Of a stretch of DNA of 40,885 nt, positions 8,646 to 17,929 are shown piece after piece (the stretch's first letter is position 1; each line of letters starts with the position of its first letter). Origin of the DNA: Anaerolineaceae bacterium (lineage in GTDB: Bacteria; Chloroflexota; Anaerolineae; Promineifilales; Promineifilaceae). Location: NCBI GenBank assembly GCA_002699125.1, contig PABI01000165.1, positions 1 to 40,885 of the forward strand, given 5' to 3'. The notes under the pieces were generated by a model. It had not been told where the DNA came from. It did not search any database and was given only the letters and a program-made list of their open reading frames with translations. Made by a program: the position numbers and the translations under genes.

Positions 8646-8652
8646 AAAGATC

Positions 8653-8720
8653 ACCGCGGAGGGCGCGGAGAACGCTGAGAAACTAACAAAAGCCTCTGCG
8701 CTCTCCGCGCCCTCCGCGGT
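8653..8720. repeat. Long GC-rich inverted repeat between permease and adaptor genes
   Basis: Two 23-nt arms (8653-8675 and 8698-8720) pair at 22 of 23 positions around a 22-nt loop. The core is CCGCGGAGGGCGCGGAG. It begins 8 nt after the permease stop and ends 20 nt before the adaptor start. A structure this strong inside an apparent operon could attenuate transcription or stabilise the upstream message. It could also be a dispersed palindromic repeat. Confidence 0.75.
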
Positions 8721-8740
8721 AAATTTAAACGGATGATGTT

Positions 8741-10012
8741 ATGAATACGAGGAATTTATTTGCGGTTTTTGGGTTGATTTTTGTGCTGTTGATTGTAGCG
8801 GCTTGCGGTGAGCAGCCGGTGGAAGCGACGGCAACGGCCGTTCCCGCCTCCACCAGCGAAAGCGAAGCCGAACCCACGGCGACGCGCCCCAGCCAGAGCG
8901 GCGTCACGATTTTGGCCGATGGTTCCGTAGTAGCGGTGAAACCTGTTTTGGCCGTGAGTTTTACCGCCAGCGGGCGGCTGCTGGAACTGGCCGTCCAGCC
9001 CGGGGACGTAGTTGCCGCGGGCGATCTCATCGCCACGCTGGACGATGAAACGCTGGTCGATGCCGTCACCAATGCCGAGTTCCAGGTGGCCCAGTCAGAG
9101 CTGAACCTGGAGCAGGCCCAGATTGAACTAGATCGTTTGCTGGCGTGGGAACCGGATGAAACGGCCGTTGCCCTGGCGGAAGCTAATCTGGCCGCGGCGC
9201 AGGCAACCCTGAAAAACGCCCAAACGTCTGATGCGGCGGCCGGGAACAGCGTTACCTCGGCACGCGTCAGTGTAGACCAGGCGGAACGGCAGCTGGCCGA
9301 CGCTCAGGACGCGTACAATACGGCGTTCGATCCGGGCCGCGAATGGGAGCTGGGCGATCCATTCCGCAAGCAGCTTTTGGAAAATGAGCGGGAAGCGGCC
9401 GTGCGCAATTTGCAGTTTGCCGAAGAAAACCTTCAGGTGGCCCAGGCCAACTACAGCCTGTCCCTGGCCGGCCTGAACAATGATACGGCATTGAATGCCG
9501 AAGCGTCGGTGGTCAGCGCCCAGCAGGCGTTGGAACAGGCACAAGAGCCGCCCACGGCCGAACAAATCGAAACGGCGCAGCTGAACGTTGCTCAGGCGGA
9601 GCTTTCTTTGCAGCAAAGTCAAATCAGTCTGGAGCAGGCACAGGAAGCGGTGCAGGATGCTCAGCTAGTTGCGCCAACGGCGGGCACGATACTCTCAGTT
9701 GAGGTGGCCGAAGGAGCGATGGTTGGTGCCGGTTCGCCCATCATCACCATGCTGGACACGACGCAGTTGGAGTTCCATACGAGCAATTTGAGCGAGCGAG
9801 ATTTGGCGCGGGTAGAAGCGGGCCAACCGGTGCAGGTGACGTTGAAAGCATATCCCAATGACGTGATTGCAGGCAGCGTGGCGCGCATTGGCACGCAGGC
9901 GACGGGTATGGTGGGGGATGCGGCCGTTTTTCCCGTCATTATTTCTATCAGCAGCGATGATTTGGACATCCGCCCTGGCATGACCGGACGCGCCGAAATT
10001 GCGGGCGAATAG
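8741..10012 (+). CDS. Periplasmic adaptor lipoprotein (HlyD/MacA-like)
   Basis: This is a 423-residue membrane-fusion-type protein. The signal peptide ends in a lipobox (VAAC, Cys22), followed by a Thr/Ala/Ser-rich linker that contains a palindrome-encoded Thr-Ala-Val. The first half of a biotinyl-lipoyl-like domain (about 65-105, with VQPGDVVAAGDLIATLDD) leads into a long Ala/Gln/Glu-rich coiled-coil hairpin (about 110-310). The second lipoyl half is QDAQLVAPTAGTILSVEV, followed by a beta-barrel domain ending in IRPGMTGRAEI. It should bridge the FtsX permease encoded upstream to other envelope components. Since the lineage is probably not a typical two-membrane Gram-negative, the partner beyond the cytoplasmic membrane is unclear. 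A terminator follows the gene. Confidence 0.88.
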   Translation: MNTRNLFAVFGLIFVLLIVAACGEQPVEATATAVPASTSESEAEPTATRPSQSGVTILADGSVVAVKPVLAVSFTASGRLLELAVQPGDVVAAGDLIATLDDETLVDAVTNAEFQVAQSELNLEQAQIELDRLLAWEPDETAVALAEANLAAAQATLKNAQTSDAAAGNSVTSARVSVDQAERQLADAQDAYNTAFDPGREWELGDPFRKQLLENEREAAVRNLQFAEENLQVAQANYSLSLAGLNNDTALNAEASVVSAQQALEQAQEPPTAEQIETAQLNVAQAELSLQQSQISLEQAQEAVQDAQLVAPTAGTILSVEVAEGAMVGAGSPIITMLDTTQLEFHTSNLSERDLARVEAGQPVQVTLKAYPNDVIAGSVARIGTQATGMVGDAAVFPVIISISSDDLDIRPGMTGRAEIAGE

Positions 10013-10043
10013 CTTTTACCGCTGAGATCGCGAAGCTATTTAG

Positions 10044-10072
10044 GAACCCCTGCCAAAACAGGGGTTCTTTTT
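10044..10072 (+). terminator. Rho-independent terminator after the exporter operon
   Basis: GAACCCCTG pairs perfectly with CAGGGGTTC around a 6-nt loop (CCAAAA), directly followed by TTTTT. It lies 32 nt past the adaptor stop. It also shows that the next gene cannot start at the TTG at 10074. Confidence 0.88.
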
Positions 10073-10127
10073 ATTGGCCGAATTTTGCGATATTGTCTAT
10101 CGGTGTTCAATCGGCTATGATGGAATC

Positions 10128-10556
10128 ATGCAAGCCTTAGCAGAAAATGTTCAGCAAATGATGGCAAAAATAGCGGACTGGTGCAGTGAGCGGCCAGTAA
10201 AGCTGTGCGTGCTGTTTGGTTCCCAGGCAACGGGTCGTCAGCGGCCAGACAGCGATGTTGATGTAGCCATCTGGCCTGACCAATCCCCCTCTGCTCAAAC
10301 CAAACTGACCTGGCTGCGCGAATTGGAAACGCTGCTGGGAAAATCGGTGAGCCTGGCGCTGGTTTCACCTGATTTAGACCCGGTGTTGGGGTTTGAGATT
10401 GTGCGAGACGGCCGTCTCATTTATGAACAGCAGTCTGAACTATGGGGAAAACATCGTTCTCAGCTTTGGTTCGCCTACACGGACAGTTTGCCCTTTCGGC
10501 AAGAAGCGCGCAGACAGCTAAAGCAGTTTGCCAAGGAAGTGCGTCATGGTTCCTGA
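10128..10556 (+). CDS. mntA: MntA-type minimal nucleotidyltransferase antitoxin
   Basis: This is a 142-residue protein with the pol-beta-like minimal nucleotidyltransferase motif G31-S32-x10-D43-x-D45 (GSQATGRQRPDSDVDVAIW). In characterised MntA/HepT pairs the nucleotidyltransferase transfers AMP onto the HEPN ribonuclease partner and silences it. I placed the start at the ATG at 10128 because any earlier start overlaps the terminator. The gene ends inside the start of the HEPN gene (11-nt overlap), the usual arrangement for this toxin-antitoxin family. Such modules are frequent in thermophile and Chloroflexota genomes and may be mobile. Biological effect in this host is inference. Confidence 0.82.
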   Translation: MQALAENVQQMMAKIADWCSERPVKLCVLFGSQATGRQRPDSDVDVAIWPDQSPSAQTKLTWLRELETLLGKSVSLALVSPDLDPVLGFEIVRDGRLIYEQQSELWGKHRSQLWFAYTDSLPFRQEARRQLKQFAKEVRHGS

Positions 10557-10950
10557 TGTGCTTTTGCGAAAGTTAGCTTATTTGCGTCAGCTTTTGCGGG
10601 ATTTGGCTCCTTACAGAGATGCTACGTTGGCGATGGTGGAAGCGGATCATTACAAGGTAGAGCGATTATTAGAATTAATGGTGGTGACCGCCACCGATCT
10701 TTTGACTCATTTGCTGGCGGAACGTGGGAAAGTGGCCGTTTCCTACAAAAGTGCATTTCAACTTGCGGCTAAAGAAGGCATGGTTCCCGCTGAGCTATCG
10801 GACCGTTTGCAAAATGCGGCCGGTATGCGGAACATCCTGGTGCACATGTACGAAGAAATTGATTACGAAATCTTGCACCAAAGCATCCCAACTGCTTTAG
10901 AAGATTTTGCCCAATTCGTCGCGATTTTTGCCGACTACCAACCCCAATAA
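10546..10950 (+). CDS. hepT: HepT-like HEPN ribonuclease toxin (DUF86 family)
   Basis: This is a 134-residue all-helical HEPN protein carrying the RX4HXY motif: Arg95, His100 and Tyr102 in RNILVHMY. In the studied systems this motif cleaves RNA, and the Tyr is the residue AMPylated by the MntA partner. The start ATG at 10546 overlaps the nucleotidyltransferase gene by 11 nt and is preceded by AAGGAAG. The gene ends one base before the stop of the convergent YchJ-like gene. Motif order and length fit the family, and I see no damage, so the pair looks functional. Confidence 0.83.
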   Translation: MVPDVLLRKLAYLRQLLRDLAPYRDATLAMVEADHYKVERLLELMVVTATDLLTHLLAERGKVAVSYKSAFQLAAKEGMVPAELSDRLQNAAGMRNILVHMYEEIDYEILHQSIPTALEDFAQFVAIFADYQPQ

Positions 10951-11355
10951 CTACTTCTCGGAAATTGCTGAAATATAAACCCAACGGCCGTTGTGCTGTT
11001 GGAACAAGCTCCGCTCCGTGAAGGAAGCGTCCTGCCTATTTTGTAGCAGCGTGGCGCGGAAGGTGACGGTGGCCTGACCCTTGCCAAGTTTTGCTTCATC
11101 CAAAATTTGCAGACCTAAAAATTCGGTGTTTTGGCAAAACTGCTTAAGTGTGCGGCGTCGTTCTATCAATTCCTTGGGGAGGAGCGGTGGATCAGATCGT
11201 TCGGTCTTTTGGATAAAGCGGACTTTGCTCAGGGCGTAGGCGGCATAACGGGCGCGCATCAGTTGGGTGGGAGACGGCCGTTTCTTTCCCTGGTGAATCG
11301 GTTGGCAGCAGGTGGCGTACGGCCGTTCGCTGTGGCAAGGACACAATTGGCTCAT
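10951..11355 (-). CDS. YchJ-like SEC-C motif protein (UPF0225)
   Basis: This is a 134-residue protein of the YchJ family. The N-terminal SEC-C zinc motif is formed by Cys5, Cys7, Cys16 and Cys17 (LCPCHSERPYATCC). The family core follows: PTQLMRARYAAYALS, then an NTF2-like alpha/beta domain ending in HNGRWVYISA. Members are shorter than or similar to E. coli YchJ, and their function is not established. The gene starts 3 nt after the tag stop on the minus strand, so the two are co-transcribed. It is convergent with hepT, the two genes abutting. Confidence 0.85.
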   Translation of the reverse strand: MSQLCPCHSERPYATCCQPIHQGKKRPSPTQLMRARYAAYALSKVRFIQKTERSDPPLLPKELIERRRTLKQFCQNTEFLGLQILDEAKLGKGQATVTFRATLLQNRQDASFTERSLFQQHNGRWVYISAISEK

Positions 11356-11358
11356 AAC

Positions 11359-11949
11359 TCACCTGCCGACCATCGTTTTACATTCTTCATGACGAAAGCA
11401 TTTTACCAGATGGTCGTTACAGAGGCCTACTGCTTGCATAAACGCATAGACGATGGTGGGACCGACAAAGCTGAAACCGTATTGTTTGAGGGCTTTGGAC
11501 ATTTTGCGGGAAACGGCCGTTTCCGTCGGGACTTCTTTCATGCTCTGCCAACTGTTTTGGATGGGACGGCCGTCTACAAAGTCCCACAAAAAGCGGCTGA
11601 ACGAGCCCTCTTTCTCCATGATCTCCAGGTAACCTCGCGCATTTTTTACGGCTGACTGCACCTTTAGTCGGTTGCGCACAATCCCAGGATTTTGCAATAG
11701 CTCCGCGATTTTGGCCTCATCGTAGCGAGCAATCTTTTCCGGATCGAAATTATCAAACGCCTGCCAATAGTTGTCCCGCTTGCGTAAAATCGTGATCCAG
11801 CTGAGGCCTGCCTGTGCTCCATCCAAAACGAGCTTGGCAAAAAGCCGCTGGTCATCATATTCAGGGACACCCCATTCTTTATCGTGGTAGCTCACATACA
11901 GGGGATCATCGCCACACCAAGCGCAGCGATTGAGTGTCTCATTGGTCAT
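11359..11949 (-). CDS. tag: DNA-3-methyladenine glycosylase I
   Basis: This base-excision repair enzyme removes 3-methyladenine from alkylated DNA. The 196-residue length is typical. The zinc ligands of the family appear as Cys9 (RCAWCG), His22 (SYHDKEWG), and the C-terminal His and Cys four residues apart in NDHLVKCFRH. The pocket segment LDGAQAGLSWITILRKR has Asp where E. coli Tag has Glu38, a conservative change that may be common in this branch. An SD-like TAGGAG lies about 10 nt upstream of the ATG. A decayed copy of residues around GRPIQNSW to YAFMQ is found again at 19005-19136 in the same orientation. Confidence 0.93.
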   Translation of the reverse strand: MTNETLNRCAWCGDDPLYVSYHDKEWGVPEYDDQRLFAKLVLDGAQAGLSWITILRKRDNYWQAFDNFDPEKIARYDEAKIAELLQNPGIVRNRLKVQSAVKNARGYLEIMEKEGSFSRFLWDFVDGRPIQNSWQSMKEVPTETAVSRKMSKALKQYGFSFVGPTIVYAFMQAVGLCNDHLVKCFRHEECKTMVGR

Positions 11950-12200
11950 CTTGTGAAACTCCTACATGATGTTCGTTCAAGCGGGTACCAGGTCCACATG
12001 AATTTGATACACGTGACGATTTTATTCAGCAAAGACAGCCATATCATTTTTGGTGGCTGATCGCATAACTGGTCGATTCACGAAGACATTTTGGCTGGAA
12101 TGAAAGAGAAAGTCAAACGGCCGTTCCTACAGATGGAAGGTTGAAGGGGGGCTCATTCATGCGGCCGTCATCCACCCAACTACCCCTGACTCTCTTCACA
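11950..12200. other. Spacer between tag and the giant regulator
   Basis: No gene is supported here. The spacer contains one ACGGCCGT copy near 12117 and a GCGGCCGT variant near 12161. It holds the tag promoter region (reading left) and the 3' end of the large minus-strand gene. No strong intrinsic terminator for that gene is visible. Confidence 0.4.
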
Positions 12201-15200
12201 TCATTCGCTGTCCTCTACCGGGCAGCTATCCAGATGCAAATATGCCTTACACTCCGCCTCCGTCAAGCTGCGAGTGATGCGAGATTGGGCGATGGTCACC
12301 AATTCTTCATAGTCAAGCGTGTAAATTTGGATGCTTCCCTCACTGGTAGCTGCGGCAAGATATTGTCCATCAACACTGAGGACAAAGTGGGTATACTCTT
12401 CGGGAAAGGTGATTGTTGCTTCTTGGGTTGCCAAAGCATAGATGATTATTTTGCCATAGTCGATGATCAATTGGCTACCATCGGCTGAAAAAGCGACTCT
12501 GCTTACTGTTTCGGGAACGCCCTCTAAATTGGCAACTTCTTCACCGGTGGTAATGTCCCAAACCTTGATAACGCCACTTCCCCCGGTCCCGGCAATCAGT
12601 TTGCTATCCGGGCTGATTGCTAATCCCCAAATTCGCCTGGGAATGTCTTCAATGACCGTCACTTCCTCATAGCTTTCCATATCCCATACTTTTATGAGTG
12701 CTGTTTGATTGTCTTCTGCATTAGTGAGGGTTTCATCTGTAGATGCTGCCAGGTAACGGCCGTCTGGACTAAATTTGACATTCGTCACGCCATTTGCTTG
12801 TCCTTCTTCAGACCAAGTTGCGTTTGCGTCGCGTGGATCAACACGCCACTCATATATCTTTTCACCGGTCTCAATATCCCAGATTTTAACAAATCCATCG
12901 GCACCACCCGTTGCCAGGTAATTTGCGTCTGGGCTAAAATCGATGCCGAGAATGCCATCATATACGCCACCAACGTCTCCCGCAATATGCGCTGTACGTG
13001 TGTACACTTCTTGCTGCGTCGTTAAATCCCACAGACCAAAGATATTGTCCTGACTGCCTCTAGCCAGGTAGTGACCATCGGGACTCACGGCCGTTACTGA
13101 CCTTCTATTGTGAGTCTGTAATTGAGTGTCAAATGTATGAAGTAGATTACCGGTGGCGCTATCCCAAATATTGACAAGACCATCTGGCGTAAAGGTTACG
13201 AGTGTATGCGTTTCAGAATGTAGGGCAACCGGCCTGGATGCATCAGCAATATTAAGCACTTCACCTATCCCAGCCTCTGAAATATCCCAAATCCGAACTT
13301 CCCCTGCACTAAGGGTAGCCATTTTATTACTATCTGGGTTGAAGGCTATATCCTCAACACTTCCCGGATGCCCCAACAATGTTAGCACTTCGACCGCGGT
13401 ATCGCTGGTAGCATCCCATAACTTCACACTGCTGTCCTGGCTGGCAGTGGCAAGATAACGGCCGTCAGGGCTCAACTGCAAATCCGTGACTAAATTGGCA
13501 TGCAACCCAATCCACTCGGCTAACGGTTCTGTAAGCTCGCCATTTGGGTTTGCTTCAATGTCCCAAATCGTTAAATCGTTATCAAAATCATTGGCCCCGG
13601 GAGCAACAAACAAGCGAGTTCCTTCTGAATTAAACGTAATGTTGTGAATCCATAGTGCATCATGACGCATCCTGTTGATTTCTTCCCCTGTAGCCGTATC
13701 GAAAATTAGGGCAAAACCGTTATCATCGGCCGTGGCTATAAGGGAGCTGTCGGGACTAAATCTCACGTCCTCCACATAGCCTCCAAATACTCCCGTCACT
13801 ATAAACTGTTCCTCCCCGGAAATAAGATCCCAAACTATTAATTCATTATTTGTGCTGCCGCTGGCCAACAAGTTGCTGGTCGGATTAAAGGTGACGGCAT
13901 CAACAATACTCGTATGACCTTCCAAAGTATGCCTAATCTCCCAAGAAGTCGTATCCAAGATCAATATTTGATTTTGTGATGTAAGAGCCAGCATTGAACC
14001 ATCCGGTGAGATGATTAAGCCTCCGCTCACACCACTGTTAACAGCCTCCAAGGGTATCGTTTGCAATTTATCGCCATTATTTGTGTCCCAGAGTACGATC
14101 CCCTCGCTGCCCACACCTGCCAACCAGCTACCTTCTGGATGGTAATCAATCCACCATATATCTTCACCCGTTTGTGTCAAAGTCATTTCAACCCGTGATG
14201 CTTGCAGCGCGGCACGTACGACTTCCTCGGCTTCGGCCGTGTAGGCATTATCCAACGCCTTCAATGCTAGCAGCATACTCAACTCAGGGTCAGTTGCCAA
14301 CACATCGGCCGCTACCTGCGAAAGTTCCCGAGAAACGGCCAGCCGCCTTTGTTCTTCGGCAATCGCTTGCTGTTGTTCGGCGATGGCTTGCTTTTCCAGC
14401 GCATCGGCTTCGGCGGTAGCCCGGGCATATACATCAGCCTGGGCGGTGGCTTGAGCGGCAACGGCCGTTGCCCTTTCTACCCCTGCTTCCGCTTCTCGCG
14501 ATCCAGCAAGAGAAGCGTTGGTAATCGCCTCCGCTTCACGGGTGCTTGCCAGGATGGCATTGCTGTTGGATGACCGGGCAAAGCTAAAAGCAGCCACAGC
14601 CAAAATGGTGGCGATTACCAAAGCCCCCACTAAAAACAAAGCACGTCGGCGTAGTGAGTGGGCTGCGGCGGCTTGCTCTTCTGCCCGCCGTGTCTGTTCT
14701 TCTGCCAGCTGTTGGACCGTCTCTAGCTCACGTTGTTGTCGTGCTTCTTCCTCTGCTTGCCGTTGATTTCTAGCCGCCACGCTGCTGTTTAGGAATTCGC
14801 TTTCTTCAATGGTGAGGGCTACGGCCGTTGTCTCTGACCACGCCTCAAATTGCGTAAGCCGGTTGCCGTGCAATAAATAACTGGCGTCTTGCGTAGCCGC
14901 AGCCCATTGAGCTGTGGCTCGGGCCAATTCGCGCTGTTGGCGCACATCTTCGCGGCCTTCAGCCAGCCACTCGCGCAGCCTGGGCCACTCCCGTAGCAGG
15001 GCCTCGTGGGCCACTTCAACCGTTGCCTCCCGTGTTTTGGGATCATGATCAAAGGTGAGCAGGCGATAACGGCCGTATGCCGCCATCACCTCCTCCAAGG
15101 CCCCAGCAGTTTCTGCAAGCTTTAGGGTTTGTAGTTCAGATTGCCGCACGCGTCGCCTGGTATCTTCAACGCCTTCACCCAATGTGATCAGGCGCAGGAA

Positions 15201-17831
15201 TAGTTGGCGGGTGGCCTCCTGTTCGATGGTCTCAAAGTCAGCATAAATTTCCTCGGCACGGCGGGCCAGCGCACCGGTCACGCCGCCAATTTCTTGATAA
15301 GCCGAAAGCGTAAGTAAACGATCTTGACGCTGTTCAAACAGCTCCGTCAAGGCATATTGCATGAGTGGCAGCGCGCCTGGCTGCTCGACGACATCGCTGA
15401 GGACGGCCGCTGCCAGCCCCGCCTCGCAGGCAATCCCCATTGTGGCTGCTGGGGCGGTGATCGCTTGTTCCAATTCAACGGGCGTCATCGGCAGGACAAT
15501 TTCTGTGCGCTGCCGCAGCCATTCACCTAAAACGGGTCGTTCCAATGGCCGGTCATAAAAGTCAGCTCGCAAGGTGATGATCACCCGCAAACGGGAATTG
15601 GCGTCTGTTAATGCCGTTAACAGATTGTCCAGCAAATGATTGCGCTGCGCTTCGCTGGTTACAAGGGTAAATAATTCTTCAAACTGGTCGATGATTAATA
15701 ACAATTGGCTGGGATTTTCGGCATCCCGATCCTGTGGCAGCAATCTTTTGAGGACCCGCACCAATCCGCGCTCATCTTTTTGCAGGGGCTCTAACAAACT
15801 CGGCGGTGGATGAACCGCCACCCGTAACAGGGCGGCTTCCAACTCTTCTAATGGATGACTGCCCGGAGCCATCTCGACAATAAACCATTCCTCTGAACCG
15901 GGCAATGCCCCCTGACGCAGTGCGGGAATTAAACCGGCTTTGACGACGCTGGATTTCCCGCTGCCACTGGGCCCTACAAGGGCCAGTAAGCGATGGTTGA
16001 CCTGAGAAATATCATTGCCGGTCGAAAATTGATTTTCCGACTGCAGACGGTGTATAAGTTGATCGACGAGGGCCTGACGGCCGTAAAACTGTGCCGCATC
16101 CTGTTCCTGGAAGGCACGCAGGCCTTTGTACGGATTGATAATATCTTTCTCGGCTACACTGGGCGGCAGGTGTAACGGAGCCGTTTCTCCGGTAGGCGCA
16201 TCCGTTTGCATCATGGCTTGATGCAATGCCTGGGCAAAAGCCAGCGTATCATCAAATCGGTCCCTGGTTTTTTTAGCCGTGGCCCGTTGGATAATGTCAT
16301 CAATATTGGCTGGTAAATCGGGCTGCGCGGGCGCAATTAATGGCAACGGTTCATTCATCTGTTTTTGTACCATTTCGGCTATGGTTCTGGTGGAATACGG
16401 CCGTGAACCGGTCAGCATGGTGTATAAAACCAGCCCCAGACAATAGACATCAGCTGCGGGTGTGACATTTTCTCCCAATAGTTGTTCAGGAGAGATATAG
16501 GCCGGAGAGCCGACCAATTCATCAGAAAGGGTAAGGTGCATATTAGCGGCCGTATCACGGGCGATACCAAAATCGGAAAGATAGGCGTTGCCATCATTAT
16601 CCAGCAGAATATTGGCTGGTTTTACATCTCGATGAATGATGCCCTGCCGGTGGGCTGTGTTTAAGGCGTTGGCGATTTGGGTGAGGATGGTGACGGCCGT
16701 TTCCAATCCCAGCGGCTCCTTCTCTAATACTGCCTGTAAATTACCTCCCCGCAGCCAGCGCATCACTAAGTAAGCCCCATCCGGTTCCCGCCAATAATCA
16801 TAAAGAGGCACGATATGAGGATGCTCCAGCCGAGCCACAATTTGCGCTTCTGCTTCAAAGCGGCGAATAAATTGGGGTTGGTTGGCGTATTTGGCGTGAA
16901 TGATTTTGATAGCAACCTCACGCCCAACCCCCTTTTGAAATGCTTTAAACACAGATCCAAAAGCCCCTTCCCCCAATTTATCCCCCAATTCATAGCCTTT
17001 AATCCCGCGCTGCATGGGTGTCGCAAGCGTGAGATTCCCGCCTTTGATTTGTTCGCTGAGGGCTGTGGTTTTGGCAGCTGGAGACATACCTAACTCTGAG
17101 GACAGAAGTTGCTGGCATGTTTCGTAGAGAGCAACAGCTTCACTGCGGCGACCGGTCAGGGCTAAAATTTGCATCAGTTGCCGGTAGGCATTCTCCCGTA
17201 AATTGTCAATCGTGATCTGACGACGCGCACTCGCTTCAGCCTCAGTAAAATTCTGTTCCGCCAGGTAGATCTGTGTCAGGGTATCCAGGGCATCAAGGGT
17301 TTTACGGTGCAGCGATTCCCGTTTGACTTGTGCCCATGCTTCAAAGGGGTTGCTGTCATAAAGAGAAAAATCTGCCAGAAAACCTCCCTGGTAAAGAGCC
17401 ACGGCTGCCTCAAGCCAGGATCGGCAATCTGGACAAATCAACAGGTCATGATGCGTGTGCTGCCAACTGCGTTGCAAAAGGGTCGTCAAGGTATTGGCAT
17501 CACTTTGCAGCGGGAAATCCGGGTGCAGTTCAATGGTTTTTCGGCTGGTGATCAGAAGCGGAATCTTTGTCTTTTCTTTCTCTGCTGTTTTATGCGGGGG
17601 AATCAACTTGTTTAGCTGATAGACAATCTGGCGTAAATTCACCTGGGCCGATTTGAGCGGCAAGCCAGGCCAAAGCAGTTCCATCAAGGATTCACGCTGG
17701 TGCACGGTTGGAGCCTCGATCGCAAGATAAATGAGCAGCGCCTGTACTTTATTGGTGCGGAACTCCGTAAGTGGTTTTTGATCTAACAGCGCATTAAAAG
17801 AACCAAGAAGGGCAAGGGATAAACGCGACAT
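12201..17831 (-). CDS. Giant BTAD/SARP - Ser/Thr kinase - nSTAND NTPase - WD40 signalling protein
   Basis: One 1876-residue protein fuses several modules. Residues 1-100 form an OmpR-like winged helix, and 100-265 a BTAD all-helical domain, as in SARP/AfsR regulators. Residues 277-540 are a complete Hanks kinase (GEGAFGSVF, VAIKII, HRDVKPAN with Asp near 401, SDFG, SPAYISPEQ). About 565-1000 is an nSTAND ATPase opening with NPYKGLRAFQ and a second FYGR block, with Walker A GPSGSGKSS (about 620) and Walker B LLLIIDQFEELF. A charged coiled coil, a single TM helix (about 1062-1085) and an Ala/Glu heptad region follow. I count 14 WD40-like repeats from about 1220, enough for two seven-bladed propellers. 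A good SD (AGGAG) precedes the ATG. Topology puts kinase and DNA-binding parts on one side of the membrane and propellers on the other. It diverges from a protease lipoprotein. Confidence 0.9.
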   Translation of the reverse strand: MSRLSLALLGSFNALLDQKPLTEFRTNKVQALLIYLAIEAPTVHQRESLMELLWPGLPLKSAQVNLRQIVYQLNKLIPPHKTAEKEKTKIPLLITSRKTIELHPDFPLQSDANTLTTLLQRSWQHTHHDLLICPDCRSWLEAAVALYQGGFLADFSLYDSNPFEAWAQVKRESLHRKTLDALDTLTQIYLAEQNFTEAEASARRQITIDNLRENAYRQLMQILALTGRRSEAVALYETCQQLLSSELGMSPAAKTTALSEQIKGGNLTLATPMQRGIKGYELGDKLGEGAFGSVFKAFQKGVGREVAIKIIHAKYANQPQFIRRFEAEAQIVARLEHPHIVPLYDYWREPDGAYLVMRWLRGGNLQAVLEKEPLGLETAVTILTQIANALNTAHRQGIIHRDVKPANILLDNDGNAYLSDFGIARDTAANMHLTLSDELVGSPAYISPEQLLGENVTPAADVYCLGLVLYTMLTGSRPYSTRTIAEMVQKQMNEPLPLIAPAQPDLPANIDDIIQRATAKKTRDRFDDTLAFAQALHQAMMQTDAPTGETAPLHLPPSVAEKDIINPYKGLRAFQEQDAAQFYGRQALVDQLIHRLQSENQFSTGNDISQVNHRLLALVGPSGSGKSSVVKAGLIPALRQGALPGSEEWFIVEMAPGSHPLEELEAALLRVAVHPPPSLLEPLQKDERGLVRVLKRLLPQDRDAENPSQLLLIIDQFEELFTLVTSEAQRNHLLDNLLTALTDANSRLRVIITLRADFYDRPLERPVLGEWLRQRTEIVLPMTPVELEQAITAPAATMGIACEAGLAAAVLSDVVEQPGALPLMQYALTELFEQRQDRLLTLSAYQEIGGVTGALARRAEEIYADFETIEQEATRQLFLRLITLGEGVEDTRRRVRQSELQTLKLAETAGALEEVMAAYGRYRLLTFDHDPKTREATVEVAHEALLREWPRLREWLAEGREDVRQQRELARATAQWAAATQDASYLLHGNRLTQFEAWSETTAVALTIEESEFLNSSVAARNQRQAEEEARQQRELETVQQLAEEQTRRAEEQAAAAHSLRRRALFLVGALVIATILAVAAFSFARSSNSNAILASTREAEAITNASLAGSREAEAGVERATAVAAQATAQADVYARATAEADALEKQAIAEQQQAIAEEQRRLAVSRELSQVAADVLATDPELSMLLALKALDNAYTAEAEEVVRAALQASRVEMTLTQTGEDIWWIDYHPEGSWLAGVGSEGIVLWDTNNGDKLQTIPLEAVNSGVSGGLIISPDGSMLALTSQNQILILDTTSWEIRHTLEGHTSIVDAVTFNPTSNLLASGSTNNELIVWDLISGEEQFIVTGVFGGYVEDVRFSPDSSLIATADDNGFALIFDTATGEEINRMRHDALWIHNITFNSEGTRLFVAPGANDFDNDLTIWDIEANPNGELTEPLAEWIGLHANLVTDLQLSPDGRYLATASQDSSVKLWDATSDTAVEVLTLLGHPGSVEDIAFNPDSNKMATLSAGEVRIWDISEAGIGEVLNIADASRPVALHSETHTLVTFTPDGLVNIWDSATGNLLHTFDTQLQTHNRRSVTAVSPDGHYLARGSQDNIFGLWDLTTQQEVYTRTAHIAGDVGGVYDGILGIDFSPDANYLATGGADGFVKIWDIETGEKIYEWRVDPRDANATWSEEGQANGVTNVKFSPDGRYLAASTDETLTNAEDNQTALIKVWDMESYEEVTVIEDIPRRIWGLAISPDSKLIAGTGGSGVIKVWDITTGEEVANLEGVPETVSRVAFSADGSQLIIDYGKIIIYALATQEATITFPEEYTHFVLSVDGQYLAAATSEGSIQIYTLDYEELVTIAQSRITRSLTEAECKAYLHLDSCPVEDSE

Positions 17832-17929
17832 TTTATCTTTCTCCTAACAATAACGGGTCACAGTGAACAGACTGGATTGAGGGGCAGGGTTTAGCCGAAA
17901 TCATAGCACAGCTTCAGGTGAAAGTTCCA

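Noticed and set aside
10074..10127. Longer start (TTG at 10074) for the MntA-type gene
   Set aside because: It would begin directly on the terminator's T-tract; the ATG at 10128 gives a normal family N-terminus.
12141..12488. Plus-strand open frame at the 3' end of the giant regulator gene
   Set aside because: It lies mostly antisense to clear WD40 coding sequence and has no coherent protein features.
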